A stretch of 8,422 nucleotides of DNA, from assembly GCA_012798975.1 (NCBI GenBank), contig JAAZME010000123.1, positions 1-8,422 of the forward strand, in the 5' to 3' direction. Shown here piece by piece: positions 6,254-8,422 of this stretch. This DNA comes from Gallicola sp. Its GTDB lineage: Bacteria; Bacillota; Clostridia; Tissierellales; Peptoniphilaceae. The translations under genes and the position numbers were made by a program. Every line of letters begins with the position of its first letter. Positions within the stretch are counted from its first letter, which is position 1. The notes under the pieces are model-generated. The model did not search any database, was not told the DNA's origin, and saw only the letters and a list, made by a program, of their open reading frames with translations.

Positions 6254-7423
6254 ATGGAAACTAAAATTACACGTCCGGCATGGATGGAAGTGCATTTAGA
6301 CCGGCTAGAAAATAATATCAAAGAAATAAAACGGCTTGTAGGAAGCAAAGAGATTTTAGGTGTCGTAAAAGCAGACGCTTATGGACATGGTGTAGAAGAA
6401 GTGACGAAAACTTTATACAGCTGCGGGGTGCGGAAATTTGCTGTAGCTACCGTGTCGGAAGCAAGACAGCTTCGCCGCAGTTTTACAAATATCGACATTT
6501 TGATTTTTGGAGCAATTCAAAAGGAGCTGGCGGAAGAAATTATTTATGGAGATTTTGTTGCTACAGTTTCAAGAGTAGAGGAAATGAAATTTTTACAAGA
6601 AAAGGCAGCAGAACTCGAAAAAGTTGCCCGTGTAAATCTTAAAGTAGATACAGGAATGCACCGTTTAGGTTTTAATCCGAATGAAAAGGAAGCGAAGGCG
6701 ATCGCGGAAGCTGCAAGTGGAGATAATCTTCGAATAGAAGGGGCCTATACTCATTTTGCGATCTCTTACGAGGATGATGCTTTTACAAAGGCGCAAAATG
6801 AAAAATACGATTCTTTTATCGAACTATTGCATAAAGAAGGTGTTGAAATTCCTATTCAGCATGTTTGTAATTCTGCAGCGATTATAAAAGATCCTCTTAT
6901 GCATCATGATCTCGTTCGAGCGGGAATTATTTTATACGGTGTGTACCCCTTTTCCGGCTCTGAGTATCAGCTTTTAAATCTAATGCATCCTATGGAAATA
7001 AAAGCAGAGATTGTGTATATAAGAGAAATCGGTCCGGGAGAAACAGTAGGATACGGAAGAACATTCACAGCGAAGAGTATAAGAAAGATTGCAACACTTC
7101 CCATAGGCTATGCCGACGGATATCCTAGAAGACTTTCAAATCGGTTTTCTGTGATTGTAAAAGGGAAGAAGGCACCGATCGCAGGGTTTGTATGCATGGA
7201 TCAAATGATGATTGATGTAACAGGGATCGACTGCGAGGTAGGCGACAAGGTTACGTTAATGGGGAGAGATAAAGGTGAAGAAATTTCTGCGGAAGAATTT
7301 GCCTTGGCCTATGAAACGTCGCCCTATGAAATTTTATGCCTTTGGTCAAAGCGTCTGCCAAAAGTGTATTACTACAAAGGAAAACAAACACGAGTAGTCG
7401 ATGAACTTTTAGATTGCCAATAA
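6254..7423 (+). CDS. alr: Alanine racemase, 389 aa
   Basis: This PLP-dependent cytosolic enzyme interconverts L- and D-alanine and supplies D-alanine for peptidoglycan. The N-terminal TIM barrel has the PLP-binding lysine K39 in VVKADAYGHG (37-46). VDTGMHRLGF, the THFA segment, HVCNSAA and RAGIILYGVYP follow in the usual order. The catalytic tyrosine of the second base is Y267 in ETVGYGRTF. The C-terminal beta domain has LPIGYADGYPR, VCMDQMMIDV and the SPYEILC motif. The length is normal (about 370-390) and nothing is missing. The start at 6254 has GAGGGA about 9 bases upstream. In Bacillus the alr gene lies between acpS/ydcC and ndoAI-ndoA; here mazF lies before it and a reversed patatin gene intervenes. 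It is probably transcribed alone from the spacer promoter; no hairpin follows the stop. Confidence 0.96.
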   Translation: METKITRPAWMEVHLDRLENNIKEIKRLVGSKEILGVVKADAYGHGVEEVTKTLYSCGVRKFAVATVSEARQLRRSFTNIDILIFGAIQKELAEEIIYGDFVATVSRVEEMKFLQEKAAELEKVARVNLKVDTGMHRLGFNPNEKEAKAIAEAASGDNLRIEGAYTHFAISYEDDAFTKAQNEKYDSFIELLHKEGVEIPIQHVCNSAAIIKDPLMHHDLVRAGIILYGVYPFSGSEYQLLNLMHPMEIKAEIVYIREIGPGETVGYGRTFTAKSIRKIATLPIGYADGYPRRLSNRFSVIVKGKKAPIAGFVCMDQMMIDVTGIDCEVGDKVTLMGRDKGEEISAEEFALAYETSPYEILCLWSKRLPKVYYYKGKQTRVVDELLDCQ

Positions 7424-7450
7424 GGCAGAAGGATAAATTGAATTGTTATA

Positions 7451-7480
7451 TTGGTTATTATGAAAGAGTTCGGGTATAAA
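7451..7480 (+). promoter_or_regulatory. Possible promoter for the VOC/pRiA4b-like gene pair
   Basis: In the 86-base gap after alr, TTGGTT (7451-7456) and TATAAA (7475-7480) are 18 bases apart, a moderate sigma-A match. There is no terminator in the gap, so the pair could also be read from the alr transcript. Confidence 0.35.
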
Positions 7481-7509
7481 TGACAAAATAGATAACAAAG
7501 GAGAGTATT

Positions 7510-7944
7510 ATGAAATTTGGAACTTACCTTTATTTTAACGGGGATTGCAGAGAGGCAATAGAATATTACTGCACACTATTCAAACAACCTATGCCGAAAA
7601 TCCAAACATACGGAGAGATTCCCCCTACGGATGAGCATCAGCTGCCGGAGGATGCGAAAAACCTTGTTTTGTATTCTGAACTGGAGGTGGAAGGCTATAC
7701 ATTTTATATGTCGGATAATCTTCCGGGATATGAGGCTGAAGCCGGAGAAAATATTTCGGTGGTGATTGATGCTACTCATGAAGAAGAGATGAGAGAAATG
7801 TATCATTATCTTAGAAAAGAGGGCGAAGTGCTGATGGATATGAGAGAGACCTTTTTCAGCGAACTGTATGCCAGAGTTAGAGACCGATTTGGAATTCAGT
7901 GGGAATTAAACTATACAGGAATTATAAAAGATGTATCAATTTAA
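7510..7944 (+). CDS. VOC superfamily protein, PhnB-like, 144 aa
   Basis: The start FGTYLYFNGDCREAIEYYCTLF matches the opening of the PhnB/3-demethylubiquinone methyltransferase-like branch of the vicinal-oxygen-chelate superfamily. MSDNLPG at about 67-73 and a closing VRDRFGIQWELNY (about 122-134, compare V-x-D-x-F-G-x-x-W) are also typical. The fold is a pair of beta-alpha-beta-beta-beta modules, usually dimeric, and members are metal enzymes or small-molecule binding proteins with unknown substrates. The usual metal-ligand pattern cannot be assigned reliably here, so no reaction is claimed. The start follows AAAGGAGAG with good spacing. Its last 14 bases overlap the start of the next gene, suggesting translational coupling. 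Confidence 0.85.
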   Translation: MKFGTYLYFNGDCREAIEYYCTLFKQPMPKIQTYGEIPPTDEHQLPEDAKNLVLYSELEVEGYTFYMSDNLPGYEAEAGENISVVIDATHEEEMREMYHYLRKEGEVLMDMRETFFSELYARVRDRFGIQWELNYTGIIKDVSI

Positions 7945-8422
7945 GATTCAATTGCTGCAAGGAAACAATAGTGTTTGGAGGCGGATTCTAGTATCAGAAG
8001 ATACTAGTTTTCGTGAACTCCATGAAATCATTTCTATTGTGATGGATTGGGATGTGTCTCAGTCTTTTGACTTTTTCTTTCAGGATATTTATTATTATAT
8101 AGAAGGAAAAAATCTGGACTTTAATCCGAATTTCGGCTTATTTTCTGACGATGAAGAATTATTCAGAGTATTAGAACCGATTTCGTTATATGAAGATCAT
8201 TTGTCTTCTTGTATCTATACGCATAAGTCTAAAGAGCTGTGGAAGATGGAATTAAGCCTTGAAGCGAAAACGACAGAAAAAACGAAGGTTCAAGTTACCG
8301 CGTTTTATGGCGAGAATATTCCTGCGTCTATGGATGTAGAAGAATATATGGAAATGTCAGAAGCTCTTCAGGATCCATTTTGCTCAGAAGCTGCGTCAAT
8401 TCGGAAATACCTTGCAGATAGA
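7931..8422 (+). CDS. Plasmid pRiA4b ORF-3-like protein, N-terminal 164 residues (runs off window)
   Basis: The reading frame opens with ATG at 7931 and stays open to the window end. The first 45 residues read YQFKIQLL, then VWRRILV (15-21), D24-T25-S-F-R-E-L-H-E-I-I and MDWD (38-41). This is the pattern of the pRiA4b ORF-3-like family (Y-x-L-K-I-x-L, I-W-R-R-I, T-F-x-x-L-H, W-x-x-S). The function of the family is unknown; it is common in bacterial chromosomes and not itself evidence of a plasmid. The ribosome site is weak (AGGA at 7917-7920, 10-base spacing), and a stop (7925-7927) lies just upstream in frame, so 7931 is the most upstream start. It overlaps the VOC gene by 14 bases. The remainder of the protein is outside the window. 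Confidence 0.85.
   Translation, partial: MYQFKIQLLQGNNSVWRRILVSEDTSFRELHEIISIVMDWDVSQSFDFFFQDIYYYIEGKNLDFNPNFGLFSDDEELFRVLEPISLYEDHLSSCIYTHKSKELWKMELSLEAKTTEKTKVQVTAFYGENIPASMDVEEYMEMSEALQDPFCSEAASIRKYLADR

Noticed and set aside
7931..8422. pRiA4b-like gene as a sign of an integrated plasmid
   Set aside because: The family is widespread on chromosomes, and no integrase, replication gene, attachment site or repeat is visible.

Overview
This window comes from a low-GC, AT-rich Gram-positive chromosome, most likely a member of the Clostridia. The signs are A/T-biased codon use, strong purine-rich ribosome binding sites, a Rex redox regulator next to an ABC-F ATPase, and an acpS/nnrD/mazF/alr neighbourhood resembling the acpS-ydcC-alr-ndoAI-ndoA region of Bacillus subtilis. 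I cannot name a genus from sequence alone. All genes look intact except the two cut by the window edges. There are no RNA genes, CRISPR arrays, insertion sequences or phage genes.

Region 1 (1-210) holds the 3' end of rex and its intrinsic terminator. Region 2 (240-4737) is a tight three-gene operon. It encodes an ABC-F translation-factor ATPase, a 458-residue RelA/SpoT-type nucleotidyltransferase-like protein with an unrecognised C-terminal half, and a fusion of holo-ACP synthase (AcpS) to the ADP-dependent NAD(P)H-hydrate dehydratase (NnrD). The second and third genes overlap by 4 bases (ATGA). Region 3 (4738-5262) carries a good sigma-A-type promoter, a MazF/NdoA endoribonuclease with no visible antitoxin, and a long hairpin that can terminate from both sides. 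Region 4 (5239-6144, minus strand) is a cytosolic patatin-like lipase. Region 5 (6254-7423) is alanine racemase, divergent from the patatin gene across a 109-base AT-rich spacer with a 12-bp palindrome. Region 6 (7510-8422) is a VOC/PhnB-like protein overlapping the start of a plasmid pRiA4b ORF-3-like protein that runs off the window.

Much of the content is core housekeeping: redox sensing, translation, fatty-acid carrier priming, nicotinamide-cofactor repair and cell-wall D-alanine supply. The least explained parts are the RelA/SpoT-like protein, whose nucleotide-binding loop is non-standard and whose C-terminal ~270 residues match no family I recognise, and the AcpS-NnrD fusion. The junction of that fusion carries A7 and A9 runs where slippage would release a stand-alone AcpS. 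The solitary mazF, with a palindrome over its -10 box, is a further point of interest. No large novel system such as a defence island is evident.
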